The position numbers and the translations under genes are program-made. From the NCBI GenBank assembly GCA_017414435.1, contig JAFQMN010000009.1:124001-188000 (forward strand): a stretch of 64,000 nucleotides of DNA. Reading direction: 5' to 3'. Positions 46,488 to 56,137 of this stretch are shown here, in pieces. The first letter of the stretch is position 1; every line of letters starts with the position of its first letter. This DNA is from Oscillospiraceae bacterium. Its GTDB lineage: Bacteria; Bacillota; Clostridia; Oscillospirales; Ruminococcaceae. The notes beneath the pieces are model-generated. The model was not told where the DNA came from. It did not search any database and saw nothing but the letters and a program-made list of their open reading frames with translations.

Positions 46488-46508
46488 TTGTAATAAGTAG
46501 GGGAGAGA

Positions 46509-47189
46509 ATGGAAAACTTACATAAAGGGCATAGGAAGCGGGTTAAAGCAAAATTTTGCAAATCTGGGTTAGGTGTTTTTGAAGAACATGAAGTTTTGGA
46601 GCTGATTTTGTTCTATGCAATACCTCAGCGCGATACAAATGAGTTGGCCCATAAGCTGATTAAAAAATTTGGATCAGTTAAAAATGTTTTAGAAGCACCA
46701 TATGAATTATTAATGCAAGAAAGTGGCATAGGGGAAAGTGTTGCGTTGTTTTTAAGCTTATTCCCTGCGGTGTGGAGATATTGCCGGGCTAAAACTAACA
46801 CTAAGCTAAATTTATGTGATCGTAATGGGATTATAGAAACAATGATATCAAAATTTGAAGGGAAACAAAAGGAAGAGCTTTATGTTTTATGTTTAGATGC
46901 TAAATTTGATGTAATTGCAATGGATGCTTTATTTGAAGGACAATCAGGAGCGGTGGAAGTATCTTGGGAGAAGTTGGTGCGTTATGTTGTAATAAACAAT
47001 GTTTCTAGTATTGCATTGGTACACAACCACCCAAATGGAGTGCCTGTACCTTCTAGCAATGATGTATTTTTCACAAGAGAATTAATATCGATTTTAAAAC
47101 CTTTAAATGTTAGAATTGAAGACCATATTATTATTTCGGGAACAAAATACATATCGATGAGAGAAATGGAGCTTTTAGATGATACTTAA
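46509..47189 (+). CDS. radC: JAB/MPN domain protein RadC
   Basis: RadC proteins are metal-dependent JAMM-fold proteins of uncertain role, historically linked to DNA repair. The 226 residues contain an N-terminal helix-hairpin-helix region (about 15-80, LIKKFGSVKNVLEAPYELL) and the JAMM motif LVHNHPNGVPVPSSND near residues 175-190, with the upstream glutamate in MDALFEG. The length is normal. GGGGAGAG lies upstream of the ATG. The gene overlaps the following ABC transporter by 11 nt. Confidence 0.94.
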   Translation: MENLHKGHRKRVKAKFCKSGLGVFEEHEVLELILFYAIPQRDTNELAHKLIKKFGSVKNVLEAPYELLMQESGIGESVALFLSLFPAVWRYCRAKTNTKLNLCDRNGIIETMISKFEGKQKEELYVLCLDAKFDVIAMDALFEGQSGAVEVSWEKLVRYVVINNVSSIALVHNHPNGVPVPSSNDVFFTRELISILKPLNVRIEDHIIISGTKYISMREMELLDDT

Positions 47190-48927
47190 TAAAAACAGAA
47201 CAAAAACATTAGAAACACTAAAATGGTTAATTAATTATGCAAAACAATACAAAAAATTATTTATAATAGACATTGCTCTTGCTGGTTTACGAACAGGGTT
47301 TGCGTTAATTTTACCCCAGCTTGTAAAATATACAATAAATGAGGATCTTATAAAAAATCATTTTGGAATGCTTATTTGTTGTTTAGTGGCTATTGCATTT
47401 GAACAAATAATTGAAGCTGTGATTTCGTATTTTGGAAGTGTTGTTGGGCACACAATGGGGTATTTAATTGAAACAGATTTACGGTCATATTTGTTTAAAC
47501 ATATTCAAAGTTTATCTTTTTCTTATTTTGATAATTGTAAAATTGGTCAGTTAGTATCACGTGTGACCAGTGATTTGAAAGATATTGCAGATGATATTCA
47601 TCATTGTTCTAGCGAATTTTTAATTTTTATTTTAAAATTTGTAGGGGCATTTTGCCTTTTGATGTTTACCAATGTAGAATTTACATTAATTTTGTTTACA
47701 ATTTTGCCTTTAATGTTTATCTTACTCTTTAAATTTAATAGAAAATTTTATGCTTTGCTTAAAGAAGTAAGGCACAAGCTGGGGCAGATTAATGTAAAGA
47801 CCGAAAATAGTTTGCTTGGCATAAAAACAGTCCAAGCATTTGCTAACGAAGAGCTGGAAATGAGAAAATTCCAGGAGAGTAATAAAGAATATCTTTCTGC
47901 GAACATAAAATTTATAAAAACAGTGGCCAAGTTTTTTAGTTTTACATTTTTGATTTATGGCTTAATATATTTTTGTTTATCTGCTTTTGGTGCGTATTTT
48001 ATAAAATTAGGTAAACTAGATGTACCTAATATGCTGGCATATTTTCTTTATATAGGCACATTAGTACAAAGCATAGGCTTAATTCCAGATTTGTTAGAAA
48101 AATTTCAAAACGGGATTACAAGTATTGTGCGTGTGAGAGAAATAAGTGAAGTTAAGCCAGAAGTTTGCGATGCTCAAAATGCCGTAGAATTGCCGGCCGT
48201 TAAAGGAAAAATTGAGTTTAAGAATGTGAGCTTCTTTTATAACAATTTAAATGAATTAGTGCTGGATGATATAAGTTTTAAAATAACTCCAGGAGAAAAG
48301 GTTGCAATTGTTGGGGTTTCTGGTGCAGGGAAGAGTACACTCTGCAACTTAATTCCAAGATTTTACGACTCTAAAAGCGGGCAAATTTTAATTGATGGTA
48401 TTGATATTAAATCAGTAACGTTAAAATCTTTGCGCGAACAAATTGGAGTAATTTCTCAAGATATTTATTTGTTTGATGACAGTGTTGCAAACAATATAGC
48501 CTATGGTAAACCGAGTGCAACACAAGCAGAAATTGAAGCAGCTGCCAGATATGCTAATGCCGAAGAGTTTATTTTAAAATTGCCAAAAGGATATGATACA
48601 TATGTGGGCGAGAGAGGCGAACAGCTTTCTGGCGGGCAAAAGCAAAGAATTGGAATTGCACGTGCGTTTTTAAAAAATGCAAGTATATTGATTTTAGACG
48701 AAGCGACATCTTCGCTAGATAACGAGAATGAAGCAGAGATATACCATTCTTTAGAAAGACTATGTATAAATAAGACTACAATAATTATTGCACATAGGCT
48801 AACTACAATAAAGAATGCAGACCGAATTTTTGTGTTGAGCAATAAAAAAATTGTAGAATCGGGTTCTCATGAAGATTTGATAAAAGCAAAAGGTGTATAT
48901 TATGATCTTTATAATAAAGTGAAATAA
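47179..48927 (+). CDS. ABC exporter, fused permease and ATPase
   Basis: This 582-residue half-transporter of the MsbA/LmrA type has six membrane helices in the first 320 residues and an ATPase domain from about 335. The ATPase shows Walker A GVSGAGKST, Q-loop GVISQDIYLFDDS, signature LSGGQKQRIGIARAF, Walker B ILILDEATSSLD and the switch region IIAHRLTT. It would act as a homodimer exporting lipids, peptides or drugs; the substrate is unknown. It overlaps radC by 11 nt. Confidence 0.93.
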   Translation: MILNKNRTKTLETLKWLINYAKQYKKLFIIDIALAGLRTGFALILPQLVKYTINEDLIKNHFGMLICCLVAIAFEQIIEAVISYFGSVVGHTMGYLIETDLRSYLFKHIQSLSFSYFDNCKIGQLVSRVTSDLKDIADDIHHCSSEFLIFILKFVGAFCLLMFTNVEFTLILFTILPLMFILLFKFNRKFYALLKEVRHKLGQINVKTENSLLGIKTVQAFANEELEMRKFQESNKEYLSANIKFIKTVAKFFSFTFLIYGLIYFCLSAFGAYFIKLGKLDVPNMLAYFLYIGTLVQSIGLIPDLLEKFQNGITSIVRVREISEVKPEVCDAQNAVELPAVKGKIEFKNVSFFYNNLNELVLDDISFKITPGEKVAIVGVSGAGKSTLCNLIPRFYDSKSGQILIDGIDIKSVTLKSLREQIGVISQDIYLFDDSVANNIAYGKPSATQAEIEAAARYANAEEFILKLPKGYDTYVGERGEQLSGGQKQRIGIARAFLKNASILILDEATSSLDNENEAEIYHSLERLCINKTTIIIAHRLTTIKNADRIFVLSNKKIVESGSHEDLIKAKGVYYDLYNKVK

Positions 48928-48937
48928 ACCAATTGGG

Positions 48938-48966
48938 TTGTATTAATTAATTAAGTGTGGTAATAT
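48938..48966 (+). promoter_or_regulatory. Sigma-A promoter of the cvpA-clpE region
   Basis: TTGTAT, a 17-nt spacer, then TAATAT, just after the ABC exporter gene. Confidence 0.6.
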
Positions 48967-48980
48967 ATAGATATTGAAGG

Positions 48981-49706
48981 ATGGATGACTATTTGGTGAA
49001 TTTTGCAATTTTGTTAGATACACTGGTTTTAGATCTGTTTATTTATTTTGCAGTAGAAACAGCCAGGCAAGGATTTATTATTAATGTAGTTAACTCGCTC
49101 AGGTATATTATTGCTTATTTTATGGCGCTGAATTTTAGCGAGCGTTGTACGCAATATATTTATAATAATTTTATTAGTGGAAAAGCAGAGGCTATTATTA
49201 CAGCTAAGTTATCTAACTTTTACAATACATTGCTTGGCATAGATGGAGCAAAAGAGCTTGAAGGAGCAGCAACTAAAATAAAGGAACAGCTCTCTTTTTT
49301 GAATTTGGATAAATTTTGGCAAAGTATAGATAGATTTACGGCAGAATCGCTTTCGAAAAACATTGCAAATAAAATAGTTTATCCGGCAGTTAAGTGTGTA
49401 GTTAGTACTATATTATTTTTTGTTATTTTAAAACTTTGCAAAATTTTGGCTACCAGATTATTATTTGCGTTTAAAGGAATTAACCGAATACCAATTGTTG
49501 GCGGGCTTAATAAAATTATGGGTATTGCGTTTGGTTTATTTAAAGCTACAATAATAACAATAATTCTAGCAGGTGTTGTAGATTTTGTTATATTATTAAG
49601 TGCAGATAATTTGGTTTGGTTAAACACTTCAATTGTAAAGAATACGCATATAGCAAAATATTTTTTAGAAGTTAGCAATATGTTTAATTTAGATTTTAGC
49701 ATTTAA
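48981..49706 (+). CDS. CvpA family membrane protein
   Basis: The 241 residues carry about four membrane helices (near 10-25, 35-55, 130-150, 185-205) and the family motif IPIVGGLNKIMGIAFGLFKATII at about 172-194. CvpA was first linked to colicin V production; its bacterial role concerns the envelope and is not settled. The ATG is right behind GAAGG, closer than ideal, so the TTG or GTG four or five codons downstream may be the real start. It has its own promoter and precedes the Clp ATPase by 21 nt. Confidence 0.85.
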   Translation: MDDYLVNFAILLDTLVLDLFIYFAVETARQGFIINVVNSLRYIIAYFMALNFSERCTQYIYNNFISGKAEAIITAKLSNFYNTLLGIDGAKELEGAATKIKEQLSFLNLDKFWQSIDRFTAESLSKNIANKIVYPAVKCVVSTILFFVILKLCKILATRLLFAFKGINRIPIVGGLNKIMGIAFGLFKATIITIILAGVVDFVILLSADNLVWLNTSIVKNTHIAKYFLEVSNMFNLDFSI

Positions 49707-49727
49707 AAATGGATTGGAGATCAATAT

Positions 49728-52001
49728 ATGATGCTTTGTACGAGATGCAAAAAAAGGCCAGCAGTGATTTTTATGACACGTATGGATTCTGGCGAAACGA
49801 TCAACGAAGGCTTGTGCATAATATGTGCAAGAGAACTTGGAATAAAACAAGTAGATGAGATTGTAAAAAAAATGGGTATGACCTACGAAGATATAGAAAA
49901 TATGAATGAACAGTTAATGGAAGCAGGAGAACCGTTAAAAGATGATGAAAGTAGGGAAGAATTCGACAACGAACCGGCTAGAAAAAGCTTTTTTGGTTTA
50001 ACTGGGAATATAGGGCGGCAACAAGAAAGAAATGGCAAAGATAAAACTAATCACAACAAAAAAGAACCCTCTAAACGTAAATTTTTGGATAGTTATTGTG
50101 TTAATCTGAATAAAAAAGCAAAAGAGGGCAAGGTAGATAGTGTAATTGGGCGCGAAAAAGAAGAACAAAGGATAATTCAAATTTTAAACAGAAGAACAAA
50201 AAACAATGTATGCCTAATTGGTGAACCAGGAGTTGGGAAAACTGCAATTGTTGAAGAAATTGCTCAAAAGATTGTAGATAAAAACGTGCCTTTTGGGCTG
50301 CTAAATAAAGAGATATATTTATTAGATTTAACTGCGCTTGTGGCAGGAACTCAATTTAGAGGGCAATTTGAAAGCAGAATAAAGAGTTTGGTGGATGAAG
50401 TAAAAACTGCAGGGAATATTATTTTATTTATTGATGAAGTGCATAACTTAGTTGGAACTGGTGATGCAGAAGGAACAATGAATGCGGCCAACATTTTAAA
50501 GCCGGCGCTTTCTCGCGGGGAGATACAGGTGATTGGAGCCACAACGTTTGGGGAATATAGAAAACATATAGAAAAAGATTCTGCGTTAGAAAGGCGCTTT
50601 CAGCCGATAAAGATAGACGAACCAAGTGTTAAGCAAACGATAGATATTATAAATGGAATAAAAAAATATTATGAAATTTATCATAATGTTCAGGTACCGG
50701 ATTCAATTGTTACAGATATTGTTGAACTTTCTGAACGTTATATTACAGACAGGTTTTTGCCGGATAAAGCAATTGATTTATTAGACGAAGCATGTTCGAG
50801 TGTTGCTCTTAATAATGCAGATTTAGAGAAATATAAAAAAATAAAAGCAGAATATGAAGATGTTTTAGAAGCTGAAAAAAAGCTAAAAGAGAACGAAGAT
50901 TCTGGTGTAGAGATCGATTATGAGCAGATGGCTAAACTTAAAGCAGAGCATCTGCAATGCGAAGAGAATTTAAAAAAGCAAGAAGAATTAGTAAAGAATA
51001 TTGAAATTACAAAAGATACATTGGCAAATGTTATTGAATTATGGACGGGTGTGCCAGCGTCTAAAATTAAAGAAACTGAGCTTAGCAAGATAGGTGAGTT
51101 AAAAACAAGTCTAAAACAAGAAATTATTGGGCAAGATGAGGCAATTGATGCTTTGTGTGCAGCTGTTGTTAGGGCAAAAGTGAAAATTGTCCCTAAAGAG
51201 AAGCCGGTATCTTTAATATTTGTGGGCCCTACCGGGGTGGGGAAAACGCAACTTGCACGTTCGCTTGCACATGAATTATTTAGTGAAGCAACCGAACCGT
51301 TAATAAAGTTAGATATGTCTGAATTTATGGAAAAACATACCGTTTCTAGAATGATTGGAGCCCCGCCGGGGTATGTGGGGTATGATGAAGCTGGTCAATT
51401 AACCGAAAAAGTAAGGAGGCAGCCGTATTCTGTAATTTTGCTAGATGAAATAGAAAAAGCTCATCCGGATGTTATGAATATATTATTGCAAATTTTAGAT
51501 GATGGTATGATTACAGATTCACAGGGGAGAAAAGTTTCTTTTATACATACAATTATTATTATGACATCTAATGCCGGTAGTAATATTAACGCAAATGCGC
51601 TTGGATTTGATAAAGAACAAAACACTTTTGCAAAAGAAAAAGCTAAAAAAGCACTTGCGGATTTTTTAAGGCCGGAATTTTTAGCAAGAGTTGATGAGAT
51701 AATTGCTTTTAATCAGCTTACAAGTGAAGATTATTTAAAAATTACTATTAATAAACTAGAAGAACTGAAAAAGCAATTGCAGGGGCAAGGTATTACATTA
51801 AATCTGAACGAAAACGTTGCAGAATTTATTCAAAAGCAGGCATATAAAGACGCTAAAACCGGTGTGCGAGGCATTATGAGAATAATTAGAAAAGAGATAG
51901 AAGATAATATTTGCGATTATATAGTAAATAATCATCAAAAACAGTTGGCTTCTGTTATAGTTGGGGTAAAAGAAGATGCTTTAGTATTAGAATATAACTA
52001 G
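49728..52001 (+). CDS. ClpE-like AAA+ unfoldase with N-terminal zinc finger
   Basis: The 757-residue protein feeds substrates to ClpP. The N-terminus has a four-cysteine finger (CTRCKK and LCIICAR, residues 4-34) in place of the ClpC N-domain, as in ClpE. Then follow AAA domain 1 (GEPGVGKTAIVEE at about 165), a short coiled middle domain (about 375-430) and AAA domain 2 (GPTGVGKTQLARS at about 500). A C-terminal D2-small domain closes it. The LGF tripeptide (ANALGFD), in the ClpP-docking loop position, supports partnership with ClpP, which is not in the window. In Firmicutes such genes belong to the CtsR stress regulon; no CtsR site was recognised here. Confidence 0.93.
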   Translation: MMLCTRCKKRPAVIFMTRMDSGETINEGLCIICARELGIKQVDEIVKKMGMTYEDIENMNEQLMEAGEPLKDDESREEFDNEPARKSFFGLTGNIGRQQERNGKDKTNHNKKEPSKRKFLDSYCVNLNKKAKEGKVDSVIGREKEEQRIIQILNRRTKNNVCLIGEPGVGKTAIVEEIAQKIVDKNVPFGLLNKEIYLLDLTALVAGTQFRGQFESRIKSLVDEVKTAGNIILFIDEVHNLVGTGDAEGTMNAANILKPALSRGEIQVIGATTFGEYRKHIEKDSALERRFQPIKIDEPSVKQTIDIINGIKKYYEIYHNVQVPDSIVTDIVELSERYITDRFLPDKAIDLLDEACSSVALNNADLEKYKKIKAEYEDVLEAEKKLKENEDSGVEIDYEQMAKLKAEHLQCEENLKKQEELVKNIEITKDTLANVIELWTGVPASKIKETELSKIGELKTSLKQEIIGQDEAIDALCAAVVRAKVKIVPKEKPVSLIFVGPTGVGKTQLARSLAHELFSEATEPLIKLDMSEFMEKHTVSRMIGAPPGYVGYDEAGQLTEKVRRQPYSVILLDEIEKAHPDVMNILLQILDDGMITDSQGRKVSFIHTIIIMTSNAGSNINANALGFDKEQNTFAKEKAKKALADFLRPEFLARVDEIIAFNQLTSEDYLKITINKLEELKKQLQGQGITLNLNENVAEFIQKQAYKDAKTGVRGIMRIIRKEIEDNICDYIVNNHQKQLASVIVGVKEDALVLEYN

Positions 52002-52016
52002 ATTTAAGGAGAAGAT

Positions 52017-53282
52017 ATGAAGTTATTAAAATCTATAATTCTTAATATTATCGTGTTAATATCTCTATTTAATGTTGTTGTTATAGCATCTTACAAAGAA
52101 CCGATAGAGATTTCTGCTAGATCTGCATGTTTTATTGATAGCGATACTGGCATGCAGCTTTTTTCTAAAGATCCACATGCAAAAATAGCTCCAGCATCCT
52201 TGGCAAAAATTGTTACAGCTTTAGTTGTTTTTGATAAAGTTTCTAATCTAGAAGAAGATGTGACGGTTCCTAGTTCTATATTTGATGAATTTGTAGGACT
52301 GAATGTCTCTAGTGTGGGCATTGTAAAAGGTGAAGTTGTTAAAGTAAAAGATTTATTGGCAGCGATGATGATAGCTTCTGCTTGTGAGGCTTCTAGTGCT
52401 TTAGCATATTATGTTTGTAATGGCAATATACCTGCCTTTGTAACCTTAATGAATAAAAAAGCAAAAGAGCTAGGGGCTAACAATACTCATTTTGTAGATG
52501 CACATGGAGTTAGTGAAGATGCTTATACAACGGCTTATGATATGTGCTTAATCTTAAGAGAAGCATTAAAGATACCAATGTTAGAAAAAATGGCAAGCAT
52601 GGCAACGTATGAACTTCCAGCTACTAATATGCGGGAACAAACTACTATATATACAACAAATAGCATGTTATTATCTAGCAGCAGGTATTATTACAATAAA
52701 ATAAAAGGCTTTAAAACAGGTTCTATGCCAGATTTTAAAAATTTTGCTTCTTATGCAGTGGGTGGCGATGCTAAAGTTATTGGGGTTGTGTTAGGAGCGC
52801 CAAAAAAAGAAGATGAATTTGGTATACCCGAAAACATGGCATTTTTGGAGACGCGTGATATTTTAAAGTGGATTTTTGAAAACTTTGAACGGCGCGTTAT
52901 ATTAAACAAAGGCGAGCTGGTAAACGAAGTGGATGTTGTAGCAAGCAGAAAAAGTGACCATGTGGGGGTTATAGCCAGTTCGGATATTTATGCGATGGTG
53001 CCAAAAGAAGTGAAAAATGAAGCTTTAAGCCGTAAATTCTCTTTGCCAGAGGTGATTGATAGTGATGTAGAAGAAGGAGAAAAATTAGGTAAAGTGGAAT
53101 TTTTGTTGGAAGATAAATTAATATCTTCAGCAGATTTATTAGCTACGCAAGAAATAAAAACAAGCCGTATATATAAAGGTTTTTATATTTTAAAGCAACA
53201 TAAGAGTATATTATTAGCTGTTTTGGTTTGTTTTGCAGTGATTGTTGGCTATATTTATATTGCTCGTAATAATAAATATTAA
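52017..53282 (+). CDS. D-alanyl-D-alanine carboxypeptidase (LMW PBP) with altered SXN motif
   Basis: This S11-family enzyme trims the terminal D-Ala of peptidoglycan stems. The 421 residues have a signal peptide (about 1-28) and the catalytic domain with SxxK at Ser61-Lys64 (ASLAK) and KTG at 233-235 (FKTGS). The second motif, usually SGN or SAN, reads Ser121-Ala122-Cys123. A C-terminal PBP5-like beta domain (about 285-375) and a closing membrane helix (about 395-416) anchor it to the outer membrane face. Activity is plausible since the nucleophile and general base are present. The gene is 15 nt after the Clp ATPase gene, with AGGAGA upstream. Confidence 0.93.
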   Translation: MKLLKSIILNIIVLISLFNVVVIASYKEPIEISARSACFIDSDTGMQLFSKDPHAKIAPASLAKIVTALVVFDKVSNLEEDVTVPSSIFDEFVGLNVSSVGIVKGEVVKVKDLLAAMMIASACEASSALAYYVCNGNIPAFVTLMNKKAKELGANNTHFVDAHGVSEDAYTTAYDMCLILREALKIPMLEKMASMATYELPATNMREQTTIYTTNSMLLSSSRYYYNKIKGFKTGSMPDFKNFASYAVGGDAKVIGVVLGAPKKEDEFGIPENMAFLETRDILKWIFENFERRVILNKGELVNEVDVVASRKSDHVGVIASSDIYAMVPKEVKNEALSRKFSLPEVIDSDVEEGEKLGKVEFLLEDKLISSADLLATQEIKTSRIYKGFYILKQHKSILLAVLVCFAVIVGYIYIARNNKY

Positions 53283-53314
53283 ATATGAAAATTTTAGAAG
53301 AGGGGGAATTTAGA

Positions 53315-54487
53315 TTGGACAAAACAATTTATTTTGATAATGCAGCAACGACTCAAATCTCTTCAGAGGTTTTAAACAAAATGATGCCTTATTTGACAGA
53401 GGAGTACTTTAATCCATCTAGTTTATACAGCAGGGCACAGAAAGTTAAGAATGCTATAGAAGAAGCACGTAAAAATGTAGCAGAGGCTCTTGGAGCAGAT
53501 CCAAATGAAATTTATTTTACTTCTGGGGCTACAGAATCTAATAATTGGGCAATACATTCAATTGTGGAACAAAACAAGAAAAATGGCAAACAGTGCCATA
53601 TTATAACAAGCAAAATTGAACATCCTTCGGTGCTAAACGTTTTTAAAAAATTAGAAAGAGATGGTTTAGAGGTTTCGTATTTAAATGTAGATGCCGAAGG
53701 GCGAGTATCTCCTGAAGAATTAGAAAAAACTATAAAAAGTAATACAGTTTTAGTTTCTGTGATGTATGCAAACAACGAAGTGGGCACGTTGCAACCTATC
53801 TCTGAATTAGGCGAAATTTGCCGTAAACACAATGTAGTTTTTCATACAGATGCAGTGCAAGCAATAGGCAATGTGAAAATTGATGTTTTACATCAAAATA
53901 TAGACATGCTCTCGCTTTCTGGCCACAAATTTCATGCGCCAAAAGGTGTGGGAGCTCTTTATGTTAGGAAAGGTCTAAAAGTTGAAAATTTGTTGTTTGG
54001 TGGAGGACAAGAAAGGGGCAAGCGAGCAGGCACGGAAAATGTTGCATCAATTGTGGGTTTAGGCTGTGCAATAGCAGAAGCAACAAAGGATATTGAAGTA
54101 AAAAACAGGCATTTAAAAGAGTTAAGAGAAATGTTATTGAGTGGCATAAAAAAGATTCCGAAGGTTAAGTATAATGGTTCGCTAGAACATGGTTTAACGG
54201 GAACACTTAATTTTTCTTTTGAAGGAATTGAAGGAGAGGGTATACTTTTATTGCTCAATTCCTATGGAATTTGCTGCTCTTCGGGCTCGGCATGTACTTC
54301 GGGCTCTCTTGATCCAAGCCATGTTTTGTTAGCAATGGGGCTAGACCATGGGCTAGCGCAGAGTTCAGTTAGAATTAGTTTATCTAAATATAATACATCA
54401 GAAGAAGTAGAAAAATTTTTAGAAGTAATAAATCCAATTGTTGAACGATTAAGAAAAATGTCACCAGTTTGGAATGAAAAAATATAA
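53315..54487 (+). CDS. iscS: Cysteine desulfurase (IscS/NifS)
   Basis: This pyridoxal-phosphate enzyme takes sulfur from cysteine for Fe-S clusters and tRNA thiolation. The 390 residues show IYFDNAATT at the start, TSGATESNN, the PLP lysine in SLSGHKFHAPKG, and the active-site cysteine in CSSGSACTSG near residue 320. A TTG preceded by GAGGGGG gives the usual N-terminus; an ATG 10 codons upstream is less likely. It overlaps the first possible start of iscU, so the two form an operon. No iscR, iscA or fdx is adjacent. Confidence 0.96.
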   Translation: MDKTIYFDNAATTQISSEVLNKMMPYLTEEYFNPSSLYSRAQKVKNAIEEARKNVAEALGADPNEIYFTSGATESNNWAIHSIVEQNKKNGKQCHIITSKIEHPSVLNVFKKLERDGLEVSYLNVDAEGRVSPEELEKTIKSNTVLVSVMYANNEVGTLQPISELGEICRKHNVVFHTDAVQAIGNVKIDVLHQNIDMLSLSGHKFHAPKGVGALYVRKGLKVENLLFGGGQERGKRAGTENVASIVGLGCAIAEATKDIEVKNRHLKELREMLLSGIKKIPKVKYNGSLEHGLTGTLNFSFEGIEGEGILLLLNSYGICCSSGSACTSGSLDPSHVLLAMGLDHGLAQSSVRISLSKYNTSEEVEKFLEVINPIVERLRKMSPVWNEKI

Positions 54488-54521
54488 TAATCTGAGCAAG
54501 GGGAGAAAGGAGAGCTTTACT

Positions 54522-54959
54522 ATGTATTCAGAAAAAGTAATGGACCATTTTATGAACCCACGTAATGTTGGCGAAATTGCAGATGCAGACGGTATTGGCG
54601 AAGTAGGGAATACTGTTTGCGGAGACATTATGAAGATGTATTTAAAAATTGAAAACAACACAATAGTTGATGTTAAATTTAAAACATTCGGTTGTGGTGC
54701 AGCAGTTGCTACAAGTTCTATGGCAACTGAACTTATTAAAGGCAAATCGATTGAGGATGCATTAAAATTAACAAACAAAGCAGTTATGGAAGCTTTGGAT
54801 GGACTACCGCCGCAAAAGATTCATTGCTCGGTTTTAGCAGAACAAGCAGTAAAGTTAGCACTTACAGATTATTATAAAAAGCGCGGAATAGACCCGGAGC
54901 CTATTGTTGGAAAGATAGTTGATTGTGAAGGTTGCCATCACGGAGAAGAGAATTCTTAG
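54522..54959 (+). CDS. iscU: Fe-S cluster assembly scaffold IscU/NifU
   Basis: IscU builds the cluster on three conserved cysteines. In the 145-residue protein these are in GNTVCGD, GCGAAVATSS and HCSVLAEQA. An Asp (CGD) typical of the family is present. The C-terminus carries an extra Cys-rich end (CEGCHHGE), common in Clostridial members. AAGGAG lies 9 nt before the chosen ATG; the frame opens 16 codons earlier inside iscS. It is paired with iscS. Confidence 0.95.
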   Translation: MYSEKVMDHFMNPRNVGEIADADGIGEVGNTVCGDIMKMYLKIENNTIVDVKFKTFGCGAAVATSSMATELIKGKSIEDALKLTNKAVMEALDGLPPQKIHCSVLAEQAVKLALTDYYKKRGIDPEPIVGKIVDCEGCHHGEENS

Positions 54960-55005
54960 AAGGAAAATAAATAGATATTTGTATATTTTATGAGAGTGAA
55001 TGCTT

Positions 55006-56136
55006 ATGTTTAAATTGAAACACTGCGAAAATAAAGCTCGGCTTGGCATTTTTGAAACAGTACATGGCACAATAGAAACACCGGCGTTTATGAATGTGGG
55101 TACTTGTGCAGCAATAAAAGGTGCTGTTTCTGCAAGTGATTTGAAAAATATAAATTGCCAAGTGATGCTGTGCAATACATATCATTTGCATGTTAGGCCG
55201 GGAGATGAGCTGGTACGTGATATGGGTGGGCTTCACAAATTTGCAGGCTGGAAAGGGCCGATTTTAACGGATAGCGGTGGATTTCAAGTGTTTTCCCTTG
55301 CTAAAATTCGTGATATAAAAGAAGAAGGAGTATTATTTTCATCTCACGTTAATGGCAAAAAAATTATGATGACACCAGAAAAAAGTATGCAGATACAATC
55401 GAATTTAGGGTCAACTATAGCAATGGCATTTGATGAATGTGTGGGGTCTCCGGCAGAGTTTGATTATGTAAAGAAGTCAGTAGAGCGAACAACCAGGTGG
55501 CTTACACGCTGCAAGGAAGAACATGAAAGGCTTAATGCAGCATACACCACAATCAACAAAAATCAGCTATTGTTTGGTATTAATCAGGGTACAATATTTC
55601 CTCAAATTAGAATTGAGCATATAAAAGCAATTGCAGATCTTGACTTGGACGGTTATGCAATTGGTGGTTTAGCTGTGGGCGAAACGCATGAAGAGATGTA
55701 CCAAACGATTTCTTTAGTAGAGCCGTTTATGCCAAAAGAAAAACCGCGTTACTTAATGGGTGTTGGTACTCCAGCAAATATTATTGAAAGTGTTTTTAGA
55801 GGAGTTGACCTATTTGACTGTGTTATGCCGAGCAGAAATGCAAGGCATGGTCACTTGTTTACTAAAAATGGCGTAATTAATATATTTAATCAAAAATATA
55901 CAAAAGATGAGCAACCGATAGATGTTAATTGCAATTGCCCAACCTGCCAAACAGCATCTAGGGCTTATATTAGGCATTTATTTTTAGCTAAAGAGATGCT
56001 TGGGATGAGGTTGGCAGTTTTGCATAATTTATATTTTTATAATCATTTAATGCAAGAGATTCGAGATGCAATAAAAAATGATTCTTTTGAGCAATATAGA
56101 GCAGAAAACGTTGAGAAGCTTTCTAGGAGAATATAA
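55006..56136 (+). CDS. tgt: tRNA-guanine transglycosylase
   Basis: TGT exchanges guanine 34 of Asp, Asn, His and Tyr tRNAs for the queuosine precursor preQ1. The nucleophile region LFDCVMPSRNARHG and the substrate-binding block LTDSGGFQVFSL are complete, and the zinc site CNCPTCQTASRAYIRHL is present. The 376 residues are normal. The ATG two codons before has the same Shine-Dalgarno, GAGAGTGA, but spacing favours this one. rimI begins two nt after the stop. No queC-F or queT genes were seen in the window. Confidence 0.96.
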   Translation: MFKLKHCENKARLGIFETVHGTIETPAFMNVGTCAAIKGAVSASDLKNINCQVMLCNTYHLHVRPGDELVRDMGGLHKFAGWKGPILTDSGGFQVFSLAKIRDIKEEGVLFSSHVNGKKIMMTPEKSMQIQSNLGSTIAMAFDECVGSPAEFDYVKKSVERTTRWLTRCKEEHERLNAAYTTINKNQLLFGINQGTIFPQIRIEHIKAIADLDLDGYAIGGLAVGETHEEMYQTISLVEPFMPKEKPRYLMGVGTPANIIESVFRGVDLFDCVMPSRNARHGHLFTKNGVINIFNQKYTKDEQPIDVNCNCPTCQTASRAYIRHLFLAKEMLGMRLAVLHNLYFYNHLMQEIRDAIKNDSFEQYRAENVEKLSRRI

Positions 56137-56137
56137 T

